Under the pieces are notes generated by a model that saw only the letters and a program-made list of their open reading frames with translations, had not been told where the DNA came from and did no database searches. 33,782 nucleotides of DNA, from NCBI GenBank assembly GCA_036635475.1, contig JAVWQH010000022.1, forward strand, positions 1 to 33,782. The letters are read 5' to 3'. The first letter of the stretch is position 1. Every line of letters begins with the position of its first letter. The translations under genes were made by a program, and so were the position numbers. Of the stretch, positions 22,941-32,051 are shown one piece after another. The DNA is from JAHHUA01 sp036635475 (lineage in GTDB: Bacteria > Bacillota > Clostridia > Oscillospirales > Ruminococcaceae).

Positions 22941-24302
22941 ATGATACATAAATACCAACAAAATGGATTTAATATAGTAATTGATGTAAATAGCGGAGCA
23001 ATACATATTGTTGACGAATTGACATATAAACTTCTTGACTATATTGAAAATGAAATTCCAACTGATGTATGTCCTGAAAAGGCAATTGATGATTTATCAT
23101 CTGAATATAGTAAAACAGATATTGAAGAAACATATGCAGAAATAGTTGAACTCTATAAAACTGAGCAACTTTTTACTATTGATGACTATGAAAAATATAC
23201 AAATATGATGATTAAATCACCTGTTAAGTCAATGTGCCTTAATATTGCACACGACTGCAATTTGAGATGTGAATATTGTTTTGCAGGCAAAGGCGATTAT
23301 CATGAAGGCAGAATGTTGATGTCTGAAGAAGTTGGAATTAAAGCAATTGATTTTCTACTTAAAAATTCCGGTGACAGGCATAACCTTGAACTTGATTTTT
23401 TTGGCGGAGAACCATTGATGAACCTTGATGTTGTCAAAAAAGTTGTTTTATATGCACGTTCTAAGGAAAAAGAATACAATAAATTGTTTAGATTTACTAT
23501 GACAACTAACGGTATGCTTTTAACAGATGATGTAATTGATTTTCTGTGTAAGGAAATGAATAATATTGTTCTTTCAATTGATGGCAGAAAAGAAATTAAT
23601 GATAGAACAAGAAAACGTATTGATGGAACAGGCTGTTATGATGCCATTTTGCCTAAATTCCAAAAGTTAGTTAAACAAAGAGGCGACGGACAATATTACG
23701 TAAGAGGAACTTTTACAAAATGGAATAAAGATTTTTCAAACGATGTATTGCATATGAATGAAATGGGATTTGACCAAATTAGTGTTGAACCCTGTGTATC
23801 TGACCCAAAATATGATTATTCTCTATCACAAGAGGATTTGCCGGAAATTTTTGCTGAATATGAAAAATTGGCGAAAATAATGATTTACCGTAAAAAAGCA
23901 GGAAAAGGCTTTAACTTTTTCCATTTTATGATTGACTTAGAACAAGGTCCTTGTGCAATTAAGAGATTAAGAGGTTGCAGTTGCGGAAACGAATATATTG
24001 CTGTTGACCCAGACGGAAGTATTTATCCTTGCCACCAATTTGTGGGCAAAGAAGAGTGGAAGATGGGCAATATTTATGATGGCGTACTCGATGACAACAT
24101 TAGAAATCAATTTGTTAAGTGTAATATATATACAAAAGATGAATGTTCAAAATGTTGGGCAAAATTTTATTGTAGCGGTGGCTGCAATGCAAATGGTTTA
24201 GAATATGCGGGGGATATACATAAGCCGTTTAAACTAGCTTGTGAAATGGAAAAAAAGCGTGTTGAATGTGCAATAATGATTAAAGCCGCTTTAGCTGAAT
24301 AA
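22941..24302 (+). CDS. scfB: SCIFF radical SAM maturase (CteB-like, SPASM domain)
   Basis: This 453-residue enzyme should install thioether cross-links in the SCIFF peptide. Residues 1 to about 85 form a peptide-recognition (RRE-like) domain. The radical SAM cluster motif CxxxCxxC is Cys106, Cys110 and Cys113 (HDCNLRCEYC), and GGEP at 155-158 binds SAM. The SPASM domain has Cys338, Cys346, Cys348 and Cys364 (DPDGSIYPC), then the CX2CX5CX3C run Cys402, 405, 411 and 415, and Cys434, enough for two auxiliary 4Fe-4S clusters. GGAGG lies 5 nt before the ATG. It directly follows scfA. I am sure of the family; the position of the cross-link is inferred from the characterised homologue. Confidence 0.95.
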   Translation: MIHKYQQNGFNIVIDVNSGAIHIVDELTYKLLDYIENEIPTDVCPEKAIDDLSSEYSKTDIEETYAEIVELYKTEQLFTIDDYEKYTNMMIKSPVKSMCLNIAHDCNLRCEYCFAGKGDYHEGRMLMSEEVGIKAIDFLLKNSGDRHNLELDFFGGEPLMNLDVVKKVVLYARSKEKEYNKLFRFTMTTNGMLLTDDVIDFLCKEMNNIVLSIDGRKEINDRTRKRIDGTGCYDAILPKFQKLVKQRGDGQYYVRGTFTKWNKDFSNDVLHMNEMGFDQISVEPCVSDPKYDYSLSQEDLPEIFAEYEKLAKIMIYRKKAGKGFNFFHFMIDLEQGPCAIKRLRGCSCGNEYIAVDPDGSIYPCHQFVGKEEWKMGNIYDGVLDDNIRNQFVKCNIYTKDECSKCWAKFYCSGGCNANGLEYAGDIHKPFKLACEMEKKRVECAIMIKAALAE

Positions 24303-24321
24303 TAATAGTAGGTAGTTTTTT

Positions 24322-24375
24322 AACTGACCTCAATAAGTTAGATATAAAAATCTACTTATTGCAGGTCGGTTTTTT
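24322..24375. terminator. Strong terminator after scfB
   Basis: AACTGACCT pairs with AGGTCGGTT (one wobble), and CAATAAGT plus AGAT pair with ATCT and ACTTATTG with single bulges. A T6 run follows, and a T run on the opposite side would also serve the minus strand. Confidence 0.8.
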
Positions 24376-24471
24376 GCGTTGTAAATAATATTGCAAATGC
24401 TGTCAATAAATTCTATAATAGAAGATTTATAAGGGTTCATATACTGGTAAAGAAGAATTTATGTTTTGATG

Positions 24472-24499
24472 TTGTTTTTAGTTGTGTAAATGTTATAAT
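24472..24499 (+). promoter_or_regulatory. Promoter of the ABC exporter-type operon
   Basis: TTGTTT (24472-24477) is followed after 16 bp by TATAAT (24494-24499), which is preceded by TGT to give an extended -10. Confidence 0.5.
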
Positions 24500-24547
24500 A
24501 TAGTTATAGTAATCTAATTTAAAGATTATGAACGAGGAGGTATTATT

Positions 24548-25270
24548 ATGCAAACGACAAATAAAGATGAAGACTATGTAACGTTTAGTAATGTTTCAAA
24601 ATACTATAAATCGGGCTTATCAAAAATTGTTGCGGTAAATAATATTAGTTTTAAAATAAAAAAAGGTGAGTTCTGCGTTATAGTAGGTCCTTCAGGTGCA
24701 GGAAAAACAACTGTTTTGAATATGCTTGGCGGTATGGACGCTTGTGATGAAGGAAAAATAATTCTAGATGGCGAAAAAATAAATGAATATAATGCCAAAA
24801 AACTCACAGCATATCGACGTTATGATGTTGGCTTTGTTTTTCAATTTTACAATTTAGTTCAAAACTTAACCGCATTGGAAAATGTTGAATTAGCAGCAGA
24901 AATATGTAAAAATCCCCTTGATGCAAAAACAACACTTGAAAAAGTTGGATTGGGTGAAAGAATTAACAATTTTCCGGCTCAACTTTCAGGTGGAGAACAA
25001 CAAAGAGTTTCAATTGCAAGAGCTTTAGCCAAAAACCCTAAAATATTGCTCTGCGATGAACCCACAGGTGCATTAGACTATATGACAGGAAAACATATTT
25101 TGCAATTGCTGCAAGATACTTGTCGAAACACAGGAACAACAGTTATAGTTATAACTCATAACAGTGCGCTTACTGCAATGGCAGACAGAGTTATACACGT
25201 AAAAAATGGACAAGTTAGTTCAATTGAAACTAATGAAATACCAATGCCTATTGAAAGGATTGAGTGGTAA
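24548..25270 (+). CDS. ABC transporter ATPase (MacB/LolD type)
   Basis: This 240-residue ATPase has Walker A GPSGAGKT (47-54), Q-loop FVFQFYNLV, signature LSGGE (146-150), Walker B ILLCDE (166-171) and H-loop His204. The GALD D-loop and overall length are those of the MacB/LolD/FtsE class, which work with FtsX-fold permeases as mechanotransmitters or lipid/peptide exporters rather than importers. GAGGAGG lies about 7 nt upstream of the ATG. Its stop overlaps the start region of the large permease gene, so the two form one transporter. No two-component sensor is adjacent, unlike the bacitracin-sensing BceAB systems. Confidence 0.92.
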   Translation: MQTTNKDEDYVTFSNVSKYYKSGLSKIVAVNNISFKIKKGEFCVIVGPSGAGKTTVLNMLGGMDACDEGKIILDGEKINEYNAKKLTAYRRYDVGFVFQFYNLVQNLTALENVELAAEICKNPLDAKTTLEKVGLGERINNFPAQLSGGEQQRVSIARALAKNPKILLCDEPTGALDYMTGKHILQLLQDTCRNTGTTVIVITHNSALTAMADRVIHVKNGQVSSIETNEIPMPIERIEW

Positions 25271-28200
25271 TAGTGAAAAAAACATATCGCAAAATCGTAT
25301 TTCGAACAATCAAACATACATTTAGCAGATTTGTTGCAATATTTGCGATAGTTGCATTGGGAGTAGGATTTTTGGCAGGATTACTAGCTTGTACTCCCGA
25401 TATGAGTTTGAGCGCAGATAAATATTTTGACAATAGCAAGCTATTTGATGTAAGAATTTTAGGCGATTTTGGTTTAACTAATGATGATGTTGAAATAATT
25501 AAAACAATTGAAGAAGTTGATGAAATTATGGCAACACATACACAAGATTTAATTTGTAAGATTAGTAATAATCAACCAACAGTAACAAGGGTTCATGGTT
25601 TACCTCTGGATAAAATAAATCAGGATAATTCAACAGATTATATCAATAAGATTGATATAAAAGAGGGAAGATTGCCAACTAAAAAAGATGAATGTGTTAT
25701 TGATATAGGCAATAACACAGAAGTTGATATTAAAATTGGCGATACAGTTAAATTCTCATCAACAAACAAAAATTTAACTGATAATTTTTCTCAATACAAA
25801 TATAAAGTAGTAGGATTTGTTGAAAGTTCATATTATTTTTCAAATGACAAGGAATCAGCCACTGTCGGAGATGGAATAATTGATATTATTATGTATATAT
25901 CTGATGAAAATTTTAAATTAGATGTTTATACTGACGTTTATTTGACAATAAAAAACTCTACGAAATTCAATAGTTTTTCTGAGGATTACACAAATTCCAT
26001 AGATAAATCTCAGGATATCATAGAGGAAATTGGCAAAGAAAGGTCTATAATAAGATATAATGATATTAAATCTGAAATTTCTGATGCTGAAAAAGAATTT
26101 GATGATGAGAAGAAAAAGGCTTTAAAAGAATTAGACGATGCAAAAGATAAAATTGAAAATTCTGATGAAGTTGCTGATTTGAAAAGCGGAAAAATTGAAA
26201 TCAAAAAAGCTAGGAACAAAATTATAACAAATGAATCTCTCCTTGATGAAAAACAGACGGAAATCGAAAATGCAGATGAACAAATTTTAAATGCAATAAA
26301 GCAAAAAGATGATCTTGAAAAAAATATTATAGATTTAGAAAACCAAATAGAAGATATTAAATCTAATCAAGAAATGTCCAACTATGAAAAGAAAGCTACT
26401 GTGCAAAAATACACAGAAAAACTTCTTTATATTAAAAGTACAGTTAAAAAAATGAGTACAGAAATTTCTTCTCAAAGTGAAGCTTTAGAATACGGTAAAG
26501 TTGAGATTAGCAATGGAAGAACTGAAATTGAAAAAGCAAAATCAGAACTTCAAAAAGCTGAAAAGAAAATTGCTGATGGTGAAATTGAACTTCAAAAAGC
26601 AATGGATAAGTTTGAAAAGGAAAAAGTAAAAGTATTCAAAGAACTTGATGATGCTGAAAAGAAAATTGCAGAAGAAAAATCTGATTTTCTAAAACTTAAA
26701 ATTCCAAAATGGTATGTGTTAGACAGAGAAACTAATATCGGTTTTGCAAGTTTTGATGGAAATATTCAAAAAGTAGCTGCAATAGCAAAAGTATTTCCAG
26801 TGTTTTTCTTTCTAGTTGCTGCATTGGTAGCCTTAACAACAATGACAAGAATGGTTGAAGAAGAAAGAGGACAAATAGGAACACTGAAAGCTCTTGGATA
26901 TAGCAAATCAACCATAGCATCTAAATATGTTTTTTATTCCATAGTTGCAACGTTTTTAGGCTCAATATTTGGATTACTAGTCGGATTTAATGTTTTGCCG
27001 AGAGTTATATGGAATGCGTATACAACGATGTATCGCTTACCAAAACTGTATTGTCAGTTCAATTTATTTTATGCAGCCATAGCAACTGCGGCAGCAATAT
27101 TCAGTTCTCTGATTGCTACATCAAGTGCTTGCAAAGTTCGCCTTAACGAAAACGCATCGACACTTATGCTGCCACCTGTTCCGGAAGCCGGCAAACGCAT
27201 TTTACTTGAATATATAACTCCAATTTGGAAGAGAATGAAGTTTACACATAAAGTTACAGCAAGAAATCTTTTCAGATACAAAAAAAGGTTTTTTATGACG
27301 ACTTTTGGCATTGCAGGCTGTACAGCACTGTTATTGACAGGCTTTGGTATAAGAAATTCAATTGGTGAAATAATTGATAAACAATATAATCAAATTTTCT
27401 CATATGATTTTTCAATTTCGGTTAATGATGAAAAAGAAAAATCTCCTGAATTATTAGATATAATTGATAATCCAAATTACGTCGACCAATATCTATTACT
27501 TCATCAAGAAACATCTATCAATAAATACAATGGAGAAAATATAACTATTCAAATGATAGTTCCACCAACTTTTGAAAATTTTAATTCATTTGTACGACTT
27601 AAAAATAGAAAAACTCAGGAGGAACTTGACCTGCCAACAGGGGATAATGAAGTTATTATCACTGAAAAATTAGCCGAAATGAGTAATACAAATATTGGAG
27701 ATATGATTTTAATCACAAATGATGATAAATCAAAATCCGAATTTATGGTATCTGGAATTACTGAAAACTATGTTAATAATTATGTATATATGACGGCAAA
27801 AACATACAACAGTGGATATGACAGAGTGCCAAATAATAACACTTATTTTGCTAAATCCAGTGAAACATTATCTTCTAATGAAGAAGTAACAACGAAGTTA
27901 CTTGAAACAGATGCTGTTAATGGAGTGAATTTTTTAACCACAATGAGCGCAAGATTTGATGATATGCTTGGAAAAATCAACTACATTGTTTATGTTCTGA
28001 TTGTAGCAGCGGCATTGTTAGCATTTGTTGTTTTATATAATTTAACTAATATAAATATTAATGAACGCATAAAAGAAATTGCAACTATAAAAGTGCTGGG
28101 ATTTTACGACAGAGAAGTTGCAGCATATATTTATAGAGAGTCTATTATACTCAGTGCAATTGGTGCGTTAATGGGACTTGTTTTAGGAGTATTTCTCCAT

Positions 28201-28377
28201 AGATTTGTAATATTGCAAGCTGAATCCGATGTGCTAATGTTCGGAAGGGCAATTAAAATATTAAGCTATGTTATCTCATTTGTTTTAACAATGATATTTA
28301 GCTTCATAGTTAATGGCGCTATGTACAACAAACTTAAAAAGATTGATATGGTAGTTAGTATGAAAGCCCCAGAATAA
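25264..28377 (+). CDS. Large FtsX-type ABC permease with extracytoplasmic coiled coil
   Basis: This 1037-residue permease begins with a membrane helix (FVAIFAIVALGVGFLAGLLA) and a large extracytoplasmic domain. Residues about 250-478 are a highly charged Lys/Glu coiled coil with heptad-like repeats such as EIEKAKSELQKAEKKIADGE. An FtsX core follows at about 500-625, with ALVALTTMTRMVEEERGQIGTLKALGYSKS as its hallmark. A second membrane helix near KVTARNLFRYKKRFFMTTFG (about 660) starts a second extracytoplasmic domain, and a last FtsX core (NERIKEIATIKVLGFYDREV) ends the protein. Start codon choice is uncertain: GTG 25264 lies 4 nt after AAAGGA, and GTG 25273 lies 13 nt after it. It is translationally coupled to the ATPase. 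The coiled coil suggests contact with the cell wall or a partner protein, as for FtsEX; this is inference. Confidence 0.88.
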   Translation: MVIVKKTYRKIVFRTIKHTFSRFVAIFAIVALGVGFLAGLLACTPDMSLSADKYFDNSKLFDVRILGDFGLTNDDVEIIKTIEEVDEIMATHTQDLICKISNNQPTVTRVHGLPLDKINQDNSTDYINKIDIKEGRLPTKKDECVIDIGNNTEVDIKIGDTVKFSSTNKNLTDNFSQYKYKVVGFVESSYYFSNDKESATVGDGIIDIIMYISDENFKLDVYTDVYLTIKNSTKFNSFSEDYTNSIDKSQDIIEEIGKERSIIRYNDIKSEISDAEKEFDDEKKKALKELDDAKDKIENSDEVADLKSGKIEIKKARNKIITNESLLDEKQTEIENADEQILNAIKQKDDLEKNIIDLENQIEDIKSNQEMSNYEKKATVQKYTEKLLYIKSTVKKMSTEISSQSEALEYGKVEISNGRTEIEKAKSELQKAEKKIADGEIELQKAMDKFEKEKVKVFKELDDAEKKIAEEKSDFLKLKIPKWYVLDRETNIGFASFDGNIQKVAAIAKVFPVFFFLVAALVALTTMTRMVEEERGQIGTLKALGYSKSTIASKYVFYSIVATFLGSIFGLLVGFNVLPRVIWNAYTTMYRLPKLYCQFNLFYAAIATAAAIFSSLIATSSACKVRLNENASTLMLPPVPEAGKRILLEYITPIWKRMKFTHKVTARNLFRYKKRFFMTTFGIAGCTALLLTGFGIRNSIGEIIDKQYNQIFSYDFSISVNDEKEKSPELLDIIDNPNYVDQYLLLHQETSINKYNGENITIQMIVPPTFENFNSFVRLKNRKTQEELDLPTGDNEVIITEKLAEMSNTNIGDMILITNDDKSKSEFMVSGITENYVNNYVYMTAKTYNSGYDRVPNNNTYFAKSSETLSSNEEVTTKLLETDAVNGVNFLTTMSARFDDMLGKINYIVYVLIVAAALLAFVVLYNLTNININERIKEIATIKVLGFYDREVAAYIYRESIILSAIGALMGLVLGVFLHRFVILQAESDVLMFGRAIKILSYVISFVLTMIFSFIVNGAMYNKLKKIDMVVSMKAPE

Positions 28378-28419
28378 ATTATTATTTATAGCAGCGTAAA
28401 GACAATATCGTAGAAATTT

Positions 28420-28457
28420 AAACAACGTTCAAACCATAAAAAGTTTGAACGTTGTTT
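28420..28457. terminator. Bidirectional terminator between convergent genes
   Basis: AAACAACGTTCAAAC (28420-28434) and GTTTGAACGTTGTTT (28443-28457) are exact inverted copies with an 8-nt loop. It separates the plus-strand permease from the minus-strand glycosyltransferase. Confidence 0.7.
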
Positions 28458-28473
28458 GTTTAGGCTATAAATT

Positions 28474-29667
28474 TTAGCATAATGATAATATTTTTTGACA
28501 AATTACATTCCATTTCACATTTTCGGTATTGGGAATAGTAACATTTTTTGCATCTATAATTGCATTATAGATTGAGTCTGACAAACTGTCCTCAAAAATA
28601 TTCAGAGAATTTTCATCAGGTTCGTCTATATTTTTCATAATAGGAGGAGGTACAAATGAAACAATATCAACACCGATATTATCAGAAATCCATTGTTTAA
28701 CTCCCGGTAAATCCGTTGCAACAACTTTTAGTCCACAAGCTAATGCCTCAATAATAACAAGAGGTAAGCCTTCAAAAAATGATGGCAAAACAAAAATATC
28801 GGATTGATTAAATCTATTTGCCAGTTGTTCTTGATTAAGTTTTCCTAAAAAAGTCACATTGTATTTGCAGTTTTTAGCTATATTACAAATTTTATTATAT
28901 TCATTTTTATCGCTGTACCCACCTGCTAAATATAATTCAAAATCGGTGTAATGCTTGTAAATATCATTTAAACTTTGCAATAATGATATTACACCTTTTT
29001 TCTCGCAAATTTTGCCTGCATATATTATCTTTTTGACTGTGGATTTTTCTCTAATACATCTATCAAAAAAAACTTTGTCGTTGTAGCCACTGCCAATAAC
29101 AGTAATTTTATCAGAATTTACATTGTATAATCTTGATATTTCTTCCTTTTGATTTTGATGCAGTGCAAATATATGATTAAGATTAGAAATATTCTTTTTT
29201 ATTCTGTCATTATCTAAATCAATTTTTTGCAGTTGTCGCAAGTCAGTGCCATGAGATATTGCAAAAATTTTCTCCTTTGGAAAATGTTCTCTTATTATTG
29301 CGGTTAAAAAATATAAGTGATGACAGATAATTATATCGGGTTTAAAACTTTCAATGACAAGCTTCATTTCCTTTATAAAAGCCAATTCAAACTGATTAAT
29401 CATTTCTACTGTTAAATCTTTATATCTTGTGCTTTCATATGGCATAGAATCAGACATACCCAGCACATTAAATGGTAGTTCGCAAGTGTTGTAACGAACA
29501 GGATAAAACAAGACACCATCAATAAATTTATCAGTATCTTCTACGTTAATTCCTGCAATAACAGCTTGTGTATGACCTAAAAGTTTGAAACTATTCACTA
29601 ACACAGTTAAATATGTGCCACTTCCGGTCGAATCCGGTTTTTGTGCCGTTACGCTTAGAATTCGCAT
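28474..29667 (-). CDS. Glycosyltransferase family 4 (GT-B fold)
   Basis: This 397-residue enzyme would transfer a sugar from a nucleotide donor. The N-terminal acceptor domain begins MRILSVTAQKPDSTGSGTYL, with the Gly-rich loop of GT4 enzymes. The C-terminal donor domain begins near IIYAGKICEKKG (215-225), and the diagnostic EX7E motif is EGLPLVIIE (299-307), followed by ALACGLKVVATDLPG. There is no membrane helix, so it is cytosolic or peripheral. AAGGAG lies about 8 nt before the ATG. It is a single gene with no polysaccharide cluster around it, so donor and acceptor are unknown; envelope glycan or glycolipid synthesis is the usual role. The 200-bp gap to the next gene holds divergent promoters. 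Confidence 0.9.
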   Translation of the reverse strand: MRILSVTAQKPDSTGSGTYLTVLVNSFKLLGHTQAVIAGINVEDTDKFIDGVLFYPVRYNTCELPFNVLGMSDSMPYESTRYKDLTVEMINQFELAFIKEMKLVIESFKPDIIICHHLYFLTAIIREHFPKEKIFAISHGTDLRQLQKIDLDNDRIKKNISNLNHIFALHQNQKEEISRLYNVNSDKITVIGSGYNDKVFFDRCIREKSTVKKIIYAGKICEKKGVISLLQSLNDIYKHYTDFELYLAGGYSDKNEYNKICNIAKNCKYNVTFLGKLNQEQLANRFNQSDIFVLPSFFEGLPLVIIEALACGLKVVATDLPGVKQWISDNIGVDIVSFVPPPIMKNIDEPDENSLNIFEDSLSDSIYNAIIDAKNVTIPNTENVKWNVICQKILSLC

Positions 29668-29778
29668 AGATAATCTCCTTGTATTATATAATTTATTACA
29701 TTATAACATAAAAAATATTTTTTTGATTATGTATTACAAAATTTAATACATATATGAAAATTTATAATAATTAGCTAT

Positions 29779-29807
29779 TTGATTTTTACGTGAGTGATTG
29801 TTATAAT
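29779..29807 (+). promoter_or_regulatory. Promoter of the family-1 binding protein operon
   Basis: TTGATT (29779-29784) and a consensus -10 TATAAT (29802-29807) have a 17-bp spacer, leaving a leader of about 55 nt. On the opposite strand a TATAAT (29705-29700) may serve the glycosyltransferase gene, but no good -35 box goes with it. Confidence 0.65.
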
Positions 29808-29867
29808 GTACAAGGTATGTCGGCTTATGTCGAAATATATATTGAAATTTGAAAGAGGAATATTAAA

Positions 29868-30995
29868 ATGAGAAAAAAAATATCAGCAGTTATTTTGTCT
29901 TTGTTGATGATGTTTTCTGCAACAGCTTGTTCTTCACCTAAAAAAGATGAATCATCAAAAGTTGATAGTTCGGAATCAAGTGTTAGTTCATCTAGCACAG
30001 AATCATCTAGTTCTGAAGCAACAGCTCCAAAGGAACTTGAAGACAAATTGGTAATATATTCAACTCATCCAGAAAGTCTATTGCAATTAGTTGCAGATGA
30101 ATTTACCAAAGAAACAAATGTAAAAGTTGAGTTTATTAATCTTAAAGGTGAACTTGCTGACAGAGTAAGAGCTGAAAAAGCTAATCCACAAGCAGATATT
30201 ATGTACGGCGGTGCATCTTCATTATTTATGGATATGGCAAAAGAAGACGTTTTTGCATCAACAACACCAACTTGGGCAAGTGAATTAGACCCAATGTTTA
30301 AAGATGCAAACGGCAATTGGTATGGAACAATACAAACCCCAGTAATGATGTTCTATAACAAGGATATGTTGACAGCAGAGCAAGCACCAAAAGATTGGAG
30401 CGATTTGGCTAAAGAAGAATACAAAGGTATGATAGTTTCAAGGGACACTGTTTCTTCTTCAATTCGTGCTACATTAATGAGCCTTATCTATCAATATCAA
30501 AAAGATGGTAAAGTTGATGAAGCATGGACATATTTATCTGCTCTTGACAAAAATATGAAAAACTATTATAATAGTGGCTCAATGCAGTTCCAAGCAGTTG
30601 GCAAAAAAGAAGCTGCAATCAGTTTTGCTGTACTAAGTGCAATTACACAAAACCAAACTAAAAATGAAATGCCTCTTGAAATAATTGATGCTGCAAGTGG
30701 TTCAGTTGTTATAACAGATGGTGTTGCAGCTATCAAAAATGCACCTCACCCAAACGCAGCAGAAGCATTCGTTGAATTTGCAGGAAGTGCAAAAATACAA
30801 GCACTTTTGGCAAATACAGAAAACAGAATACCAACACTTAAAGCTGCTTTGACAGATTCACCTGAATGGATGAAAAAAGAGTACAAGGTTATGGACGTTG
30901 ATTGGAGCGTAATTGCTGAAAATCAAAATGAATGGCTACAAAAATTTGATACAGAAATCAGAGATACATCAAAAGACGTAGCAGCAAGCAAGTAA
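29868..30995 (+). CDS. ABC transporter substrate-binding lipoprotein (Fe3+/phosphonate class)
   Basis: This 375-residue lipoprotein has lipobox ATAC (Cys21), then a Ser-rich linker of about 25 residues rich in SSS and SE runs. The mature domain starts KLVIYSTHPESLLQLVADEF and has the features of the family 1/AfuA-FbpA group: ADIMYGGASSLFMDMA, GTIQTPVMMFYNKDML, then PKDWSDLAKEEYKGMIV, VITDGVAAIKNAPHPNAAEAF and a C-terminal FDTEIRDTSKD. Proteins of this class bind ferric iron, 2-aminoethylphosphonate, sugar phosphates or thiamine; the residues I can see do not decide between them. It is followed by a GC-rich terminator-like hairpin and then the ATPase and fused permease genes, which complete the importer. 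Confidence 0.88.
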   Translation: MRKKISAVILSLLMMFSATACSSPKKDESSKVDSSESSVSSSSTESSSSEATAPKELEDKLVIYSTHPESLLQLVADEFTKETNVKVEFINLKGELADRVRAEKANPQADIMYGGASSLFMDMAKEDVFASTTPTWASELDPMFKDANGNWYGTIQTPVMMFYNKDMLTAEQAPKDWSDLAKEEYKGMIVSRDTVSSSIRATLMSLIYQYQKDGKVDEAWTYLSALDKNMKNYYNSGSMQFQAVGKKEAAISFAVLSAITQNQTKNEMPLEIIDAASGSVVITDGVAAIKNAPHPNAAEAFVEFAGSAKIQALLANTENRIPTLKAALTDSPEWMKKEYKVMDVDWSVIAENQNEWLQKFDTEIRDTSKDVAASK

Positions 30996-31007
30996 GCAAA
31001 AAATATT

Positions 31008-31035
31008 AAAGCGAGGCGATATGCCTCGCTTTTTT
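31008..31035 (+). terminator. Attenuator between binding protein and ATPase genes
   Basis: AAAGCGAGGC pairs with GCCTCGCTTT around GATAT, followed by a T6 run, a textbook terminator. The ATPase gene begins only 18 nt later, so partial read-through must supply it, leaving the binding protein in excess. Confidence 0.85.
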
Positions 31036-31052
31036 GAAATAAGGTGATTAAT

Positions 31053-32048
31053 TTGAGCAATATAACATTTGAGAATATAAGTCATAAATTTGATGATAAA
31101 TTTGTTATTAATGATATAAGTTTAAATATTGAAGATGGCAGTTTTTTTACTTTTTTAGGTCCATCAGGCTGCGGAAAAACAACACTATTACGCATTTTGG
31201 CGGGATTTATTGAGCCAACAATGGGAAAGATAAAAATTGATGATGTAGATATCACAAGTTTACCTCCCGAAAAAAGAAATATTGGAACAGTTTTTCAAAA
31301 TTATGCCTTATTTCCTCATATGAACGTTGAAGAAAATATTATGTATGGCTTGAAAATCAAAAAATATTCTAAGCAAAAATGCAAAGAAATAGCAAGCCAT
31401 TATCTCAATATGATTAATATGTATGATTATAGAAACAGAAATGTAAACGAGCTTTCAGGCGGTCAACAGCAAAGAGTAGCTTTAGCACGCTCACTTGCAA
31501 TCGAACCTAGAATACTTCTTCTTGACGAACCTATGTCTAATTTAGATATATCGCTGCGTGAAGGAATGCGTGAAGAATTAAAAAAGCTACAGCAACAGCT
31601 TAAAATTACAACTGTTTTTGTAACCCACGACCAAAATGAAACGTTATCAATTTCTGATTTTATAGCAGTTTTCAATAATGGAAAATGCTTGCAAGTTGAC
31701 ACGCCTATAAATATATACCAAAAGCCGAAGCATCGTTTTGTTGCTGAATTTGTTGGCAAAACTAATATTATAACGAGGGAATATCTTGCAACAAGAAATA
31801 TAATCATCAATTCAGATGAAATAAACATTCGTCCCGAATTAATCGAAATTCAAAAATGTGAAACAAAACAAGGAATTAAAGCTACCATTAAAAAAATAAT
31901 TTTCAATGGCAGCACAACCGAGTATGAGTGTTTTGATGAAAATCAGAAATTCATAGTAATAGAGCTTTCAAAAGTATTCAGCACATTTCAAATAGGGGAG
32001 ATAGTATATCTTCAATTTGATATTTCACGTCAAAATGATGAGGTATAA
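31053..32048 (+). CDS. ABC importer ATPase (FbpC/PotA type)
   Basis: This 331-residue ATPase has Walker A GPSGCGKTT (about 36-44), Q-loop VFQNYALFPHMNV, signature LSGGQQQRVALARSL, Walker B LLLDEP with D-loop MSNLD and H-loop VTHDQ. The C-terminal extension from about residue 235 (FVGKTNIITREY) is a TOBE-type regulatory domain, as in spermidine, sulfate and ferric-iron importers. The TTG start at 31053 was chosen because AAGGTG lies 6 nt upstream; a GTG at 31044 is inside that ribosome binding site. The permease gene starts 3 nt after its stop, so the two are translationally coupled. Confidence 0.92.
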   Translation: MSNITFENISHKFDDKFVINDISLNIEDGSFFTFLGPSGCGKTTLLRILAGFIEPTMGKIKIDDVDITSLPPEKRNIGTVFQNYALFPHMNVEENIMYGLKIKKYSKQKCKEIASHYLNMINMYDYRNRNVNELSGGQQQRVALARSLAIEPRILLLDEPMSNLDISLREGMREELKKLQQQLKITTVFVTHDQNETLSISDFIAVFNNGKCLQVDTPINIYQKPKHRFVAEFVGKTNIITREYLATRNIIINSDEINIRPELIEIQKCETKQGIKATIKKIIFNGSTTEYECFDENQKFIVIELSKVFSTFQIGEIVYLQFDISRQNDEV

Positions 32049-32051
32049 TTT

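Noticed and set aside
22723..24302. scfA-scfB as a new peptide system
   Set aside because: The pair is a textbook SCIFF ranthipeptide locus; only the extra cysteine is unusual.
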